NCBI RefSeq assembly: GCF_001189955.1
Contig: NZ_LFLT01000004.1
Location: 102,952 to 166,951, forward strand
DNA from: Herbaspirillum chlorophenolicum
Lineage (GTDB): Bacteria; Pseudomonadota; Gammaproteobacteria; Burkholderiales; Burkholderiaceae_D
DNA: 64,000 bases
Direction: 5' to 3'
This document shows, one piece after another, positions 42,070 to 50,676 of this stretch (position 1 is the first letter of the stretch; every line of letters starts with the position of its first letter). The notes below the pieces were generated by a model, which saw nothing but the letters and a program-made list of their open reading frames with translations, ran no database searches and was not told the DNA's origin. Both the position numbers and the translations under genes were made by a program.

Positions 42070-44061
42070 ATGATCCGTTTCCAGCAAGTTTCCCTCGCGC
42101 GTGGCATCAAGCCGCTGTTCGAGAACGTCGACCTGACCCTCAACCCCGGCGACAAGATCGGCCTGATCGGCGCCAACGGCGCCGGCAAATCCAGCCTGTT
42201 CGCCATGCTGCGCGGCGAGCTGCACGCCGACCAGGGCGATATCGGCTTCCCGGCCAAGTGGCGCATGGCCTATGTAGCCCAGGAAACGCCCGCGCTCGAC
42301 CGCTCCGCCATCGAATATGCCATCGATGGCGACGTCCACCTGCGCGAACTGGAAGCGGCCCTGGCCGATGCAGAGGCGCAGCCCGAAAGCGCAGCCAATG
42401 GCACACACATCGCCGAACTGCACACGGCGCTGGCCGATGCCGATGCCTATACCGTGCGCTCGCGCGGCGAGCAGTTGCTGCTGGGGCTGGGCTTTTCGCT
42501 GGAACAGATGGAGCGCCCGGTGGCCAGTTTCTCGGGCGGCTGGCGCATGCGCCTGAACCTGGCACAAGCACTGATGTGCCCGTCCGACCTGCTGCTGCTG
42601 GATGAACCGACCAACCACCTGGACCTGGATGCCATCATCTGGCTGGAAGACTGGCTGAAGCGCTACCAGGGCACGCTGATCATCATCTCCCACGACCGCG
42701 ACTTCCTCGACGGCGTGGTCAACGTGATCGTCCACATCGACGACCGCAAGTTGAAGCGCTACTCCGGCAACTACTCCTCCTTCGAGCGCCAGCGCTCGGC
42801 GCAGCTGGAGCTGATGGCGGGCATGATCGAAAAGCAGCAGCGCCAGCGCGCCCACCTGCAGTCCTTCATCGACCGCTTCAAGGCCAAGGCCTCCAAGGCG
42901 CGCCAGGCGCAAAGCCGCATGAAGGCGCTGTCCAAGATGGAAGAACTGGCGCCGCTGCGCGCGGCGGCCGAGTTCTCGTTCGAATTCCGCGAACCCTTGT
43001 CGGCGCCCAATCCGCTCCTGGTGATGGAGAAGGTCAATGCGGGTTACCGCATTGAAGGCAAAGGTAGCGAACCAGACGAAGAAAAAGTGATCGTGCGCGG
43101 CATCGACTTCTCGCTGCAAAGCGGCCAGCGCATTGGCCTGCTGGGCGTAAACGGCGCCGGCAAGTCGACGCTGATCAAGACCGTGGCGGGCGAAATCGAC
43201 CCGCTGTCGGGAACCGCACGACTGGGCAAAGGACTGGTGATCGGCTACTTCGCCCAGCACCAGGTCGAGATGCTGCGCCACGACGAGTCGCCGCTGTGGC
43301 ACATGACCCGGCTGGCGCCGGATGTGCGCGAGCAGGAACTGCGCAACTTCCTCGGCAGTTTCAACTTCAACGGCACCATGGCCTCCTCGTCGATCGCACC
43401 GTTCTCCGGCGGCGAGAAGGCGCGCCTGGCGCTGGCGCTGATCGTCTGGCAGCGCCCCAACCTGCTGCTGCTGGATGAGCCGACCAACCACCTCGACCTC
43501 GAAACCCGCGAAGCGCTGACCATGGCGCTGGCGCAGTTCGAAGGCACGCTGGTTTTGGTTTCCCACGATCGCCACCTGCTGCGCGCCACCACCGACCAGT
43601 TCCTGATCGTGGCGGAAGGCAAGTTGCAGCCCTTCGACGGCGACCTGGACGACTACAAGGATTGGCTGTTCAAGACCAAGCTGGCTGCGCGCAACGACAG
43701 CACCGCCGCTGCGCCGTCGGCGCCCTTTCCGGGCAAGGCTGCGACCGAGCCCGAGCCGGTCGTATCGCTGGCCGACCGCAAGGAACAGAAACGACTGGAA
43801 GCCGAGCAGCGGCAAAAGATATCCGCGCTGAAAAAGCCGATCGAGCAGCGCATCAAGCGGCTCGACGAGCAGATCGCCAAGCTCAACGCCCGCAAGGCCG
43901 AGATCGACGCACGCCTGGCCCACCCGGACATCTACGACGCCGCCAACAAGGAAGAACTGAAGACGCTGATCACCGACCAGGCCTATTGCATCAAGGAACT
44001 CGACCAGATGGAGAACGAATGGCTGGAACAGCAGGACGCGCTGGAGCAGCTGCAAGCCTGA
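42070..44061 (+). CDS. yheS: ABC-F family ATPase of the YheS type
   Basis: Soluble ribosome-associated ATPase with two ABC domains and no membrane part. The protein has 663 aa. ABC1 has GANGAGKSS, signature FSGGWRMRL and Walker B LLLLDEPTNHLD; a linker of about 80 residues (SFIDRFKAKASKARQAQSR) follows; ABC2 has GVNGAGKST and FSGGEKARL. A C-terminal coiled coil covers about 570-663. The sequence tracks E. coli YheS closely (YVAQETPALDRSAIEYAIDGD). Its role is thought to be relief of specific translation stalls. It lies 32 nt after prmB, another ribosome-related gene. Confidence 0.93.
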   Translation: MIRFQQVSLARGIKPLFENVDLTLNPGDKIGLIGANGAGKSSLFAMLRGELHADQGDIGFPAKWRMAYVAQETPALDRSAIEYAIDGDVHLRELEAALADAEAQPESAANGTHIAELHTALADADAYTVRSRGEQLLLGLGFSLEQMERPVASFSGGWRMRLNLAQALMCPSDLLLLDEPTNHLDLDAIIWLEDWLKRYQGTLIIISHDRDFLDGVVNVIVHIDDRKLKRYSGNYSSFERQRSAQLELMAGMIEKQQRQRAHLQSFIDRFKAKASKARQAQSRMKALSKMEELAPLRAAAEFSFEFREPLSAPNPLLVMEKVNAGYRIEGKGSEPDEEKVIVRGIDFSLQSGQRIGLLGVNGAGKSTLIKTVAGEIDPLSGTARLGKGLVIGYFAQHQVEMLRHDESPLWHMTRLAPDVREQELRNFLGSFNFNGTMASSSIAPFSGGEKARLALALIVWQRPNLLLLDEPTNHLDLETREALTMALAQFEGTLVLVSHDRHLLRATTDQFLIVAEGKLQPFDGDLDDYKDWLFKTKLAARNDSTAAAPSAPFPGKAATEPEPVVSLADRKEQKRLEAEQRQKISALKKPIEQRIKRLDEQIAKLNARKAEIDARLAHPDIYDAANKEELKTLITDQAYCIKELDQMENEWLEQQDALEQLQA

Positions 44062-44256
44062 CGCTACATGGCGGCGGTGTCCCCCGGTTCGCGACCGATT
44101 AAATGCGATAACTTGGCCACCTTCCGGCATCAGCAGCCCGGTACATAAGCTTTCTACATCAATGTATGAAGCGAGCCCTTGTACTTTGGCAAAACGAAGG
44201 CATCATTGCGACCTGGCTGCTTTTTCCGCAGCATTCATTCAGAAAGGAAGCATGCG

Positions 44257-45060
44257 ATGAACAAGAACTTCAAGAAATGGCTGCTGGCCGCTGCTGGCGC
44301 AACCCTGCTGGCATCCAGCCTGTCGGCCTCCGCCGCTGACCTGCTGCAGACGGTCAAAAGCCGCGGCACGCTGAAAGTCGCGCTGGAAGGCAACTATCCC
44401 CCGTTCAATTTCAAGGATCCGAAGACTGGCCAACTGACCGGTTTCGAGGTCGATGTCGCCAACCTGCTGGCGGCCAAGCTGGGCGTCAAGCCCGAATTCA
44501 CCACCACCGAGTGGAGCGGCATCCTGGCAGGCCTGGGCGCCGGCAAGTATGACGTGATCATCAACCAGGTCGGCATCACCGACGAGCGCCAGAAAGCCTT
44601 CGATTTCTCCGATCCGTACACCCTGTCGAGCGCACAGTTGATCGTGCGCAAGGATGAGACGCGCCAGTTCAACAGCCTGGAAGACCTGAAGGGCAAGAAG
44701 CTTGGCCTGGGCCAGGGCACCAACTTCGAGCAGAAGGCCAAGAGCGTGCCGGGTATCGATGTACGTACCTATCCGGGTTCGCCCGAATACCTGGCGGACC
44801 TGGCTGCAGGCCGCATCGACGCGGCCTTGAACGACAGCCTGCTGGTGAGCTATATCCTGAAGTCGACCAAGCTGCCGCTCAAGGGTGGCAACCCGGTAGG
44901 CGCGGTCGACAAGATCGGCATTCCGTTCCGCAAGGATAATCCTGAGTTCAAGGCGGCGCTGAACAAGGCCCTGGCCGACATCAAGGCTGACGGCAGCTTC
45001 AAGCAAGCGTCCGAGAAGTGGTTCGGCATTGACGTGAGCCAGCCGCCGAAAGCACAATAA
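44257..45060 (+). CDS. amino-acid ABC transporter substrate-binding protein (cystine-binding TcyA/FliY-like)
   Basis: Periplasmic receptor of SBP family 3. The start MNKNFKKWLLAAAGATLLAS (ATG 44257, AAGGAAG upstream) gives 267 aa with a Sec signal cleaved near SASAAD. The mature domain shows the polar-amino-acid signature TGFEVDVANLLAAKLGVKPE and QVGITDERQKAFDFSDPY, which resembles the cystine-binding FliY/TcyA group. Ligand specificity is an inference from overall similarity. It is first of a two-gene unit with a permease, separated from it by an intrinsic terminator. Confidence 0.9.
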   Translation: MNKNFKKWLLAAAGATLLASSLSASAADLLQTVKSRGTLKVALEGNYPPFNFKDPKTGQLTGFEVDVANLLAAKLGVKPEFTTTEWSGILAGLGAGKYDVIINQVGITDERQKAFDFSDPYTLSSAQLIVRKDETRQFNSLEDLKGKKLGLGQGTNFEQKAKSVPGIDVRTYPGSPEYLADLAAGRIDAALNDSLLVSYILKSTKLPLKGGNPVGAVDKIGIPFRKDNPEFKAALNKALADIKADGSFKQASEKWFGIDVSQPPKAQ

Positions 45061-45153
45061 GGCGCGCTTGGCCGTCGGCGGTTGCGCAACGCAATTGCGG
45101 CGGCCGCGGGCCCCGACCTTCCTTTGTCTCTCCCTTGGACAAAGGAAGCAAAC

Positions 45154-45181
45154 TATCCCCGCATCGCGGGGATAATTTTTT
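45154..45181 (+). terminator. intrinsic terminator between binding protein and permease
   Basis: TATCCCCGC (45154-45162), loop ATC, GCGGGGATA (45166-45174), then A and six T. It is a strong terminator within the operon, 13 nt before the permease start, so most transcripts should end after the binding protein. An alternative stem CCTTTGTC/GACAAAGG lies just upstream (45121-45145). Confidence 0.88.
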
Positions 45182-45194
45182 ATATCGAACGCTT

Positions 45195-45854
45195 ATGGAA
45201 ATCGTAGAACTGCTGCAGCAAGCCGCTCCCACGCTGATGAAGGGCGTCGGCTATACCTTGCTGTTCGCGTTGTCGTCGATGATCGGCGGGCTGGCCCTGG
45301 GGTTCGTGCTCGCGGTGGCGCGCATCGTTCCGTGGCGCCCGGTGCATTGGCCCGCAGCGCTCTACGTGAGCCTGATGCGCGGCACGCCGCTGCTGGTTCA
45401 GATCTTCGTCGTGTATTACGGCCTGCCCAGCGTGGGCATCGAGTTTTCGCCGCTGACGGCCGGTGTGCTGACCTTGAGCCTCAATGCCGGCGCTTATCTG
45501 TCTGAAAGCCTGCGCGGCGCCATCCTGGGCGTGACGCATGGCCAGTGGAATGCCGCCTACAGTATCGGTCTGACCTATTTCCAGACGCTGCGCTTCATCA
45601 TCGTCCCACAGGCGGTGCGCATCGCCGTCCCGGCCATGAGCAACACCCTCATCAGCCTGATCAAAGACACCTCGCTGGTGTCGGTGATTACCGTTACCGA
45701 ACTGATGCTGGCGACCAAGGAAGTCATCGCGGTCACCTTCCGCCCGCTGCCTTTGTACATCGCCACCGCCTGTATCTATTGGGCCTTGAGCCTGTGCTTC
45801 GAAGCGCTGCAGCATCGTCTGGAGAAGAAGCTTGGAAAGGCTCATCAGACCTAA
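45195..45854 (+). CDS. amino-acid ABC transporter permease (His/Glu/Gln/cystine family)
   Basis: Inner-membrane subunit, 219 aa from ATG 45195 (MEIVELLQQAAPTLMKGVGY). It has about five membrane helices, the N-terminal HEQN-type start, and the EAA loop that contacts the ATPase (ESLRGAILGVTHGQWNAAYS). The start has no good Shine-Dalgarno and lies just beyond a terminator. No ATP-binding gene follows: a bidirectional terminator and an opposing gene come next. It must use an ATPase encoded elsewhere if it is functional. Confidence 0.92.
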   Translation: MEIVELLQQAAPTLMKGVGYTLLFALSSMIGGLALGFVLAVARIVPWRPVHWPAALYVSLMRGTPLLVQIFVVYYGLPSVGIEFSPLTAGVLTLSLNAGAYLSESLRGAILGVTHGQWNAAYSIGLTYFQTLRFIIVPQAVRIAVPAMSNTLISLIKDTSLVSVITVTELMLATKEVIAVTFRPLPLYIATACIYWALSLCFEALQHRLEKKLGKAHQT

Positions 45855-45883
45855 GGTGCTTCGCCTATGCGCAGCGCAAAAAC

Positions 45884-45922
45884 AAAAAGCCCGGACGAGG
45901 TTTTCGTCCGGGCTTTTCTTTT
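45884..45922. terminator. bidirectional intrinsic terminator
   Basis: GCCCGGACGA (45889-45898) and TCGTCCGGGC (45904-45913) form a 10-bp stem with a 5-nt loop, with five A before and TTTTCTTTT after. It ends the binding-protein/permease unit and can also stop the opposing small secreted-protein gene. Confidence 0.92.
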
Positions 45923-46016
45923 CATAAAATTACCGCTTGACTGCGATCTGCTGTATTCGATCCGCCACAGTTTGATCGCGGCATGAAGAGAGCGCAGCGA
46001 TTTTTGTTTCCACCCA

Positions 46017-46298
46017 TCAACGTTTGCCGCGATAAATGTCCTGTCCGACTTCATTGATCTGGCGCCGCAATTCGCGCCGTTCATCCGGGCTCAGCTTTCC
46101 ACTGCGGCGTTGTTCCTGCTCATTGTCCATCTGATTGCGACGATCCTGCGGACCAAATTCCATGCTGCGCTGCCTGAAGTCGCCCTGCGGTCCCGGCATC
46201 GGCCGACCGCCTTGCGGAGGGGCTGCCATCGAGGCAGACACCAATCCCAGCGCCAGCACCGCGGCCAGACAGAGCTTGTTGACTACTGCAATCTTCAT
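46017..46298 (-). CDS. small secreted Gln/Arg-rich protein of unknown function
   Basis: A 93-aa protein from ATG 46298. A Sec-type signal peptide (MKIAVVNKLCLAAVLALGLV, cleavage near SMAA) is followed by a Pro/Gly/Gln stretch and a basic, charged C-terminal helix (LSPDERRELRRQINEVGQDI). Similar basic tails (SPEERRxLRRQIxxxGxDxY) occur in short periplasmic proteins of Oxalobacteraceae, by my recollection; none has a known activity to my knowledge. It is divergent from ompR, so it may be a target of that regulator. Cysteine-free and probably partly disordered. Confidence 0.7.
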   Translation of the reverse strand: MKIAVVNKLCLAAVLALGLVSASMAAPPQGGRPMPGPQGDFRQRSMEFGPQDRRNQMDNEQEQRRSGKLSPDERRELRRQINEVGQDIYRGKR

Positions 46299-46469
46299 AA
46301 CGCGTTTTTCCACAAATTCGGAGAATCAAAACCGAATACCTTCGGCGCGATTCCAGTGTAGGGCGCAGGCCGCGATGGTATAAGATGATTAAGGTAAGGG
46401 ATGTAACACTTTGTAATGAATACTCGGCCACGACTTGCTCAAAATCGCGGAGACGCTACCATAGGCACC

Positions 46470-47231
46470 ATGAACTCTACCAACGGCAACAATACTAATA
46501 CGACAACATCCGCCAATCAATTCAAAGTGTTGGTGGTGGATGACGACATTCGCTTGCGCGATCTGCTGCGCCGCTATCTGACCGAGCAAGGCTTCAACGT
46601 CGTGACTGCGGAAAACGCACAGGCCATGAACAAGCTGTGGATTCGCGAGCGTTACGACCTGCTGGTGCTCGACCTGATGCTGCCGGGCGAAGACGGCCTC
46701 GCCATCTGCCGCCGCTTACGCGGCGCCGGCGACCAGACGCCCATCATCATGCTGACCGCCAAAGGCGAAGACGTGGACCGCATCATCGGCCTCGAGATGG
46801 GCGCCGACGACTATCTTCCCAAGCCATTCAATCCGCGCGAACTGGTGGCACGCATCAACGCCGTCCTGCGCCGTAAAGGTCCCGACGAGCTGCCCGGCGC
46901 GCCGTCGGAAACGCCAGAGACTTTCGAGTTCGGCGATTTCGTGCTGGACCTCGGCACCCGCACGCTGAAGAAAAACGGCGAGACCATCTCGCTGACCACT
47001 GGCGAATTCTCTGTGCTGAAAGTGTTCGCCCGCAATGCGCGCCAGCCGCTGTCGCGCGAGAAGCTGATGGAAATGGCGCGCGGCCGCGAATACGAAGTAT
47101 TCGACCGCAGCCTTGACGTGCAGATCTCGCGCCTGCGCAAGTTGATCGAACCCGATCCGGCCAACCCGCTCTACATTCAGACCGTCTGGGGCCTGGGCTA
47201 CGTGTTCATTCCGGAAGGAAAACCGCGCTGA
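46470..47231 (+). CDS. ompR: OmpR-family response regulator
   Basis: Transcription factor with receiver and winged-helix domains. The start is set at ATG 46470 (MNSTNGNNTNTTTSANQFK), giving 253 aa; a Met at 46416 would add 18 residues. The receiver has the acidic pair VVDDDIRLRDLL, the phospho-acceptor Asp in LVLDLMLPGEDG and the KPF lysine. The DNA-binding domain ends RSLDVQISRLRKLIEPDPAN. The long sequence agreement with E. coli OmpR (GADDYLPKPFNPRELVARI) supports the symbol. It is followed 40 nt later by its kinase and probably controls envelope genes. Confidence 0.92.
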   Translation: MNSTNGNNTNTTTSANQFKVLVVDDDIRLRDLLRRYLTEQGFNVVTAENAQAMNKLWIRERYDLLVLDLMLPGEDGLAICRRLRGAGDQTPIIMLTAKGEDVDRIIGLEMGADDYLPKPFNPRELVARINAVLRRKGPDELPGAPSETPETFEFGDFVLDLGTRTLKKNGETISLTTGEFSVLKVFARNARQPLSREKLMEMARGREYEVFDRSLDVQISRLRKLIEPDPANPLYIQTVWGLGYVFIPEGKPR

Positions 47232-47271
47232 TCCCCCGCTTCACCTTCACTGCTGCTCAGGCCGTTCGCCG

Positions 47272-48633
47272 ATGAAAGCCCGTACCCAATCAGGATGGTT
47301 TAGCAACGGCCTGTTCTGGCGCACCTTCTTCCTCCTGACTTTCCTGATCACCGCCAGCATGGTGGCGTGGGTGGCCAGTTTCCGCATGGTCGAACGCGGC
47401 CCGCGCGCAGAGCAGCTGGCCGCGCAGATCGTGTCGGTGGTGACCATCACCCGTGCGGCACTGACGCACTCGGCGCCCGAGATGCGGCGTGAACTGCTGT
47501 TCGACCTGGCCAGTAACGAAGGCATCCGCATCTATCCGCTGGAAAAGACCGACAAGATCGTCCCGCCGGAAGACTCGCCCATCGTCCCCGAACTCGAATA
47601 CTACGTACGCGAGACGCTGGACGAAAATACCTTGTTTGCCTCCAGCGTCAACGATGTCGAAGGCTTCTGGATCAGTTTCAACATCGATGGCGACAAGTAC
47701 TGGCTGATGCTCGACCGCGGCCGGCTCGACCGCACCTCCAGCTTGCAATGGCTGGGCTGGGGCTCGATCGCGCTGTTCCTGTCGCTGATCGGCGCGGTGT
47801 TCATCTCCACTCTCATCAACCAGCCACTGGCGCGCCTGACCGCCGCTGCACGCGCCATCGGCAAGGGCCGGCAACCCGACCCTCTGCCGGAATCGGGGCC
47901 GACGGAAATCGAAGAGGCCAACCGCAGCTTCAACCAGATGGTGGCCGACATCAACCGCGTCGAATCGGACCGCGCGCTGATCCTCGCCGGCATTTCGCAT
48001 GACCTGCGCACGCCGCTGGCGCGCATGCAGCTGGAAGTCGAAATGGCAAACCTGTCCGACGAGTCGCGCGACGGCATGCATTCCGACCTGGCGCAGATGG
48101 ACAGCATCATCGGCCAGTTCCTCGACTACGCGAAACCTTTCGACGCCAACAGCCTGGATGCCATTGACATCTCCGGCCTGCTGCAGGACGTGGCCGCCAA
48201 CGCCACTCGCCTTACCGACGTGAAGATCAGCACATCGATCGTCCCCAGCGCCGAGATCGCAGGCGACAGCACCGAACTGGCGCGGGTATTCAACAACCTG
48301 GTGGAAAACGCGCGCCGCTACGGCAAGACGCCCGGCACCGACTGCGCCGAGATCGATCTGCGCAGCCGCATCGAGGCCCACAATGTGGTGGTCGAAATCG
48401 CCGACCATGGCCCGGGCGTGCCCGACAGCGAATGCGAACGCCTGCTGCGTCCCTTCACGCGCCTCGACACAGCGCGCGGCCAGGCCAATGGTTCAGGCCT
48501 CGGGCTGGCGATCGTCAACCGTATCGTGCTGCGCCATAACGGCAAACTGGTTCTGAAAGGCCACGACGAAACGCACGGCGGACTGGTGATCCAGATTACG
48601 CTGCCGCTGCTGCACCACCGCCGCCATGGCTGA
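47272..48633 (+). CDS. envZ: EnvZ-type sensor histidine kinase
   Basis: Partner of the OmpR-type regulator upstream. The protein has 453 aa. A first membrane segment (about 16-36) is followed by a periplasmic domain of about 130 residues, a second segment (about 160-180), HAMP, and DHp with the H-box ISHDLRTPLARMQLE. The ATPase domain has the N-box NNLVENARRYG, DHGPGVP and GSGLGLAIV. The last 8 nt overlap the next ORF, suggesting that the FlhE-like gene is part of the same operon. The signal sensed is unknown. Confidence 0.9.
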   Translation: MKARTQSGWFSNGLFWRTFFLLTFLITASMVAWVASFRMVERGPRAEQLAAQIVSVVTITRAALTHSAPEMRRELLFDLASNEGIRIYPLEKTDKIVPPEDSPIVPELEYYVRETLDENTLFASSVNDVEGFWISFNIDGDKYWLMLDRGRLDRTSSLQWLGWGSIALFLSLIGAVFISTLINQPLARLTAAARAIGKGRQPDPLPESGPTEIEEANRSFNQMVADINRVESDRALILAGISHDLRTPLARMQLEVEMANLSDESRDGMHSDLAQMDSIIGQFLDYAKPFDANSLDAIDISGLLQDVAANATRLTDVKISTSIVPSAEIAGDSTELARVFNNLVENARRYGKTPGTDCAEIDLRSRIEAHNVVVEIADHGPGVPDSECERLLRPFTRLDTARGQANGSGLGLAIVNRIVLRHNGKLVLKGHDETHGGLVIQITLPLLHHRRHG

Positions 48634-49216
48634 ACGCAGCCGGCCATTGCACCACATTGCACGGCACGCCAGGCCGTCGTTATGGCCGGCAGCTTTACTG
48701 GGCATTGCATGCACAGCCGGTGCACAGAGCTATGTCGACCGCAATCTCAGCATCCCGTCTTCCACGGGCGACACCACGAGACCGGTGGTCATCATCGCCC
48801 CGGCGCAACCGGCGCCGCCCCCTGCGCCAATCCCCGTCCTCCCGAAATCCGGGCCGATCGGTTCCTATGCATCGGACGCCCCCGGCCCTGACATCCGCGC
48901 CAAGAACGCCGATTACGCTACCCAGTTCCGGGTGGTCGAGAAAATCCCTGCCGGCGCCACCATCAACAAGGTGGCATGGCGCTATGGCGTGGACAGGAAA
49001 CCGCCGGGATTCGAAGCCATCCTGTGCTGGCAGGATGCCGGAACGTGTTGGACCGTCACAGACGCCAACACCGGCAACACAGACTTTTTCAATGGGAAGG
49101 ATGCCACCCGGCCGTTCATGCTCTATTACCGGGTCAAAGGCGGCGGGTACCTGCCGGGAGGACCGGTCAAGGGCGACATGAACCAGATCATTGTCACTTA
49201 CGACGTACCGGGCTGA
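48626..49216 (+). CDS. FlhE-like periplasmic protein
   Basis: A 196-aa protein whose first about 33 residues look like a signal peptide (PAALLGIACTAGAQS). A Pro-rich stretch (PAQPAPPPAPIPVLP) follows, then a C-terminal domain of about 110 residues. That domain matches the pattern of enterobacterial FlhE: VAWRY near its start, a Cys pair (CWQDAGTC), GGGYLPGG and a final NQIIVTYDV. FlhE is a periplasmic protein linked to flagellar assembly, yet no flagellar genes are present here. Overlap with the kinase gene suggests co-expression with the OmpR/EnvZ pair. The similarity is by eye only, so the functional link is tentative. Confidence 0.65.
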   Translation: MAERSRPLHHIARHARPSLWPAALLGIACTAGAQSYVDRNLSIPSSTGDTTRPVVIIAPAQPAPPPAPIPVLPKSGPIGSYASDAPGPDIRAKNADYATQFRVVEKIPAGATINKVAWRYGVDRKPPGFEAILCWQDAGTCWTVTDANTGNTDFFNGKDATRPFMLYYRVKGGGYLPGGPVKGDMNQIIVTYDVPG

Positions 49217-49251
49217 CTGCCGCCTCTCTCTTCCGAAGAATCAAAGGCGTT

Positions 49252-50637
49252 TCAATCGCCGTAACTGTCAATCTCGCGCGACTTCTGCAAGGCATCGTCG
49301 ATGCGTTCCACTGAGATCACCTTCAGGCCCTCGATCGGCTGCTTGGGCGCATTGGCCTTGGGAATCACGGCAATCGAGAAACCCAGTTTGGCCGCCTCGC
49401 GCAAACGTTCCTGCCCGCGTGGCGCGGGACGGATTTCGCCAGCCAGGCCGACTTCCCCGAAGACCACCAGGCCGCGCGGTAGCGGCTTGTTGCGCATTGA
49501 TGAGTTGATCGCCATCAGCACCGCCAAGTCGGCCGCCGGTTCGGTTATCTTGACGCCGCCCACGGCATTGATGAACACGTCCTGGTCGAACGCGGCGATG
49601 CCTGCATGGCGGTGCAACACCGCCAGCAGCATCGCCAGCCGGTTCTGCTCCAGCCCCACCGACAGGCGACGGGCATTGGGCACATGGGAAGTATCGACCA
49701 GCGCCTGGATCTCCACCAGCAGCGGACGCGTCCCCTCCTGGGTGACCATCACGCATGAACCCGGCACCTGGGTGTCATGCTGCGAAAGAAACAAAGCCGA
49801 GGGATTGGACACACCTTTCAAGCCCTTTTCGGTCATGGCAAACACACCCAGCTCGTTGACCGCACCGAAACGGTTCTTGAAGGCGCGTACCAGGCGGAAA
49901 CTCGAATGGGTATCGCCTTCGAAATACAGCACGGTATCGACGATATGCTCCAGCACGCGCGGGCCGGCCAGCGCGCCCTCCTTGGTGACATGGCCGACCA
50001 TGATGATGGTGGTGCCTGAGGTCTTGGCCGCGCGCGTCAATTGCGCCGCGCATTCGCGCACCTGCGCCACCGAACCGGGAGCGGAAGTCAGCGCATCGGA
50101 ATAGATGGTCTGGATGGAGTCGATCACGGCCACTTCCGGTTTGTGCTCGGCCAGTGTCGCCAGGATTTTTTCGAGCTGGATTTCAGCCTGCAACTGCAGA
50201 TCGCGCGCATCGACCGCCAGCCGCTTGGCGCGCAAGGCGATTTGCGCACCGGATTCCTCGCCGCTCACATACAGCGTCTTCTTCAGCTTGGAGATATTGG
50301 CCAGCGCCTGCAGCAGCAGCGTCGACTTGCCGATGCCGGGATCGCCGCCGATCAGCGCCACGCCGCCCGGCACCAGGCCGCCACCCAGCACACGGTCGAA
50401 TTCCTCGATGCCGGTACTAAAACGCGGCACATCGATTGCCTCGATATCGGCCAGGCTCAGCACCGGTGCGGTCTGGGCCAGGCCTTGCGGCTGCGCGGAA
50501 TAGCGGTTCACGCCGGCCGTCTCGATCACGGTTTCGACCAGGGTATTCCACTGCCCGCACGCCGGGCACTGGCCCGCCCACTTGTTGCTGATGCCGCCGC
50601 ACTCGGTGCAGGTGTAATTGGTCTTCGCCTTCGCCAT
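49252..50637 (-). CDS. radA: DNA repair protein RadA
   Basis: RecA-like ATPase that promotes branch migration and processing of recombination intermediates. The protein has 461 aa. It has an N-terminal four-cysteine zinc finger (CTECGG and CPACGQW), RecA-like ATPase with Walker A GGDPGIGKSTLL, the RadA-specific KNRFGAVNELGVF motif, and a C-terminal Lon-protease-like domain (DVFINAVGGVKITEPAADLA). It starts with ATG 50637, 39 nt after the tcyP-type gene on the same strand. Confidence 0.97.
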   Translation of the reverse strand: MAKAKTNYTCTECGGISNKWAGQCPACGQWNTLVETVIETAGVNRYSAQPQGLAQTAPVLSLADIEAIDVPRFSTGIEEFDRVLGGGLVPGGVALIGGDPGIGKSTLLLQALANISKLKKTLYVSGEESGAQIALRAKRLAVDARDLQLQAEIQLEKILATLAEHKPEVAVIDSIQTIYSDALTSAPGSVAQVRECAAQLTRAAKTSGTTIIMVGHVTKEGALAGPRVLEHIVDTVLYFEGDTHSSFRLVRAFKNRFGAVNELGVFAMTEKGLKGVSNPSALFLSQHDTQVPGSCVMVTQEGTRPLLVEIQALVDTSHVPNARRLSVGLEQNRLAMLLAVLHRHAGIAAFDQDVFINAVGGVKITEPAADLAVLMAINSSMRNKPLPRGLVVFGEVGLAGEIRPAPRGQERLREAAKLGFSIAVIPKANAPKQPIEGLKVISVERIDDALQKSREIDSYGD

Positions 50638-50676
50638 CTTGTCTGATCCTTGTTATTCGATAAGAAGATGGTGGCG

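Noticed and set aside
41707..44130. 807-codon minus-strand frame across the ABC-F gene
   Set aside because: Antisense to a complete YheS-type ATPase with all motifs.
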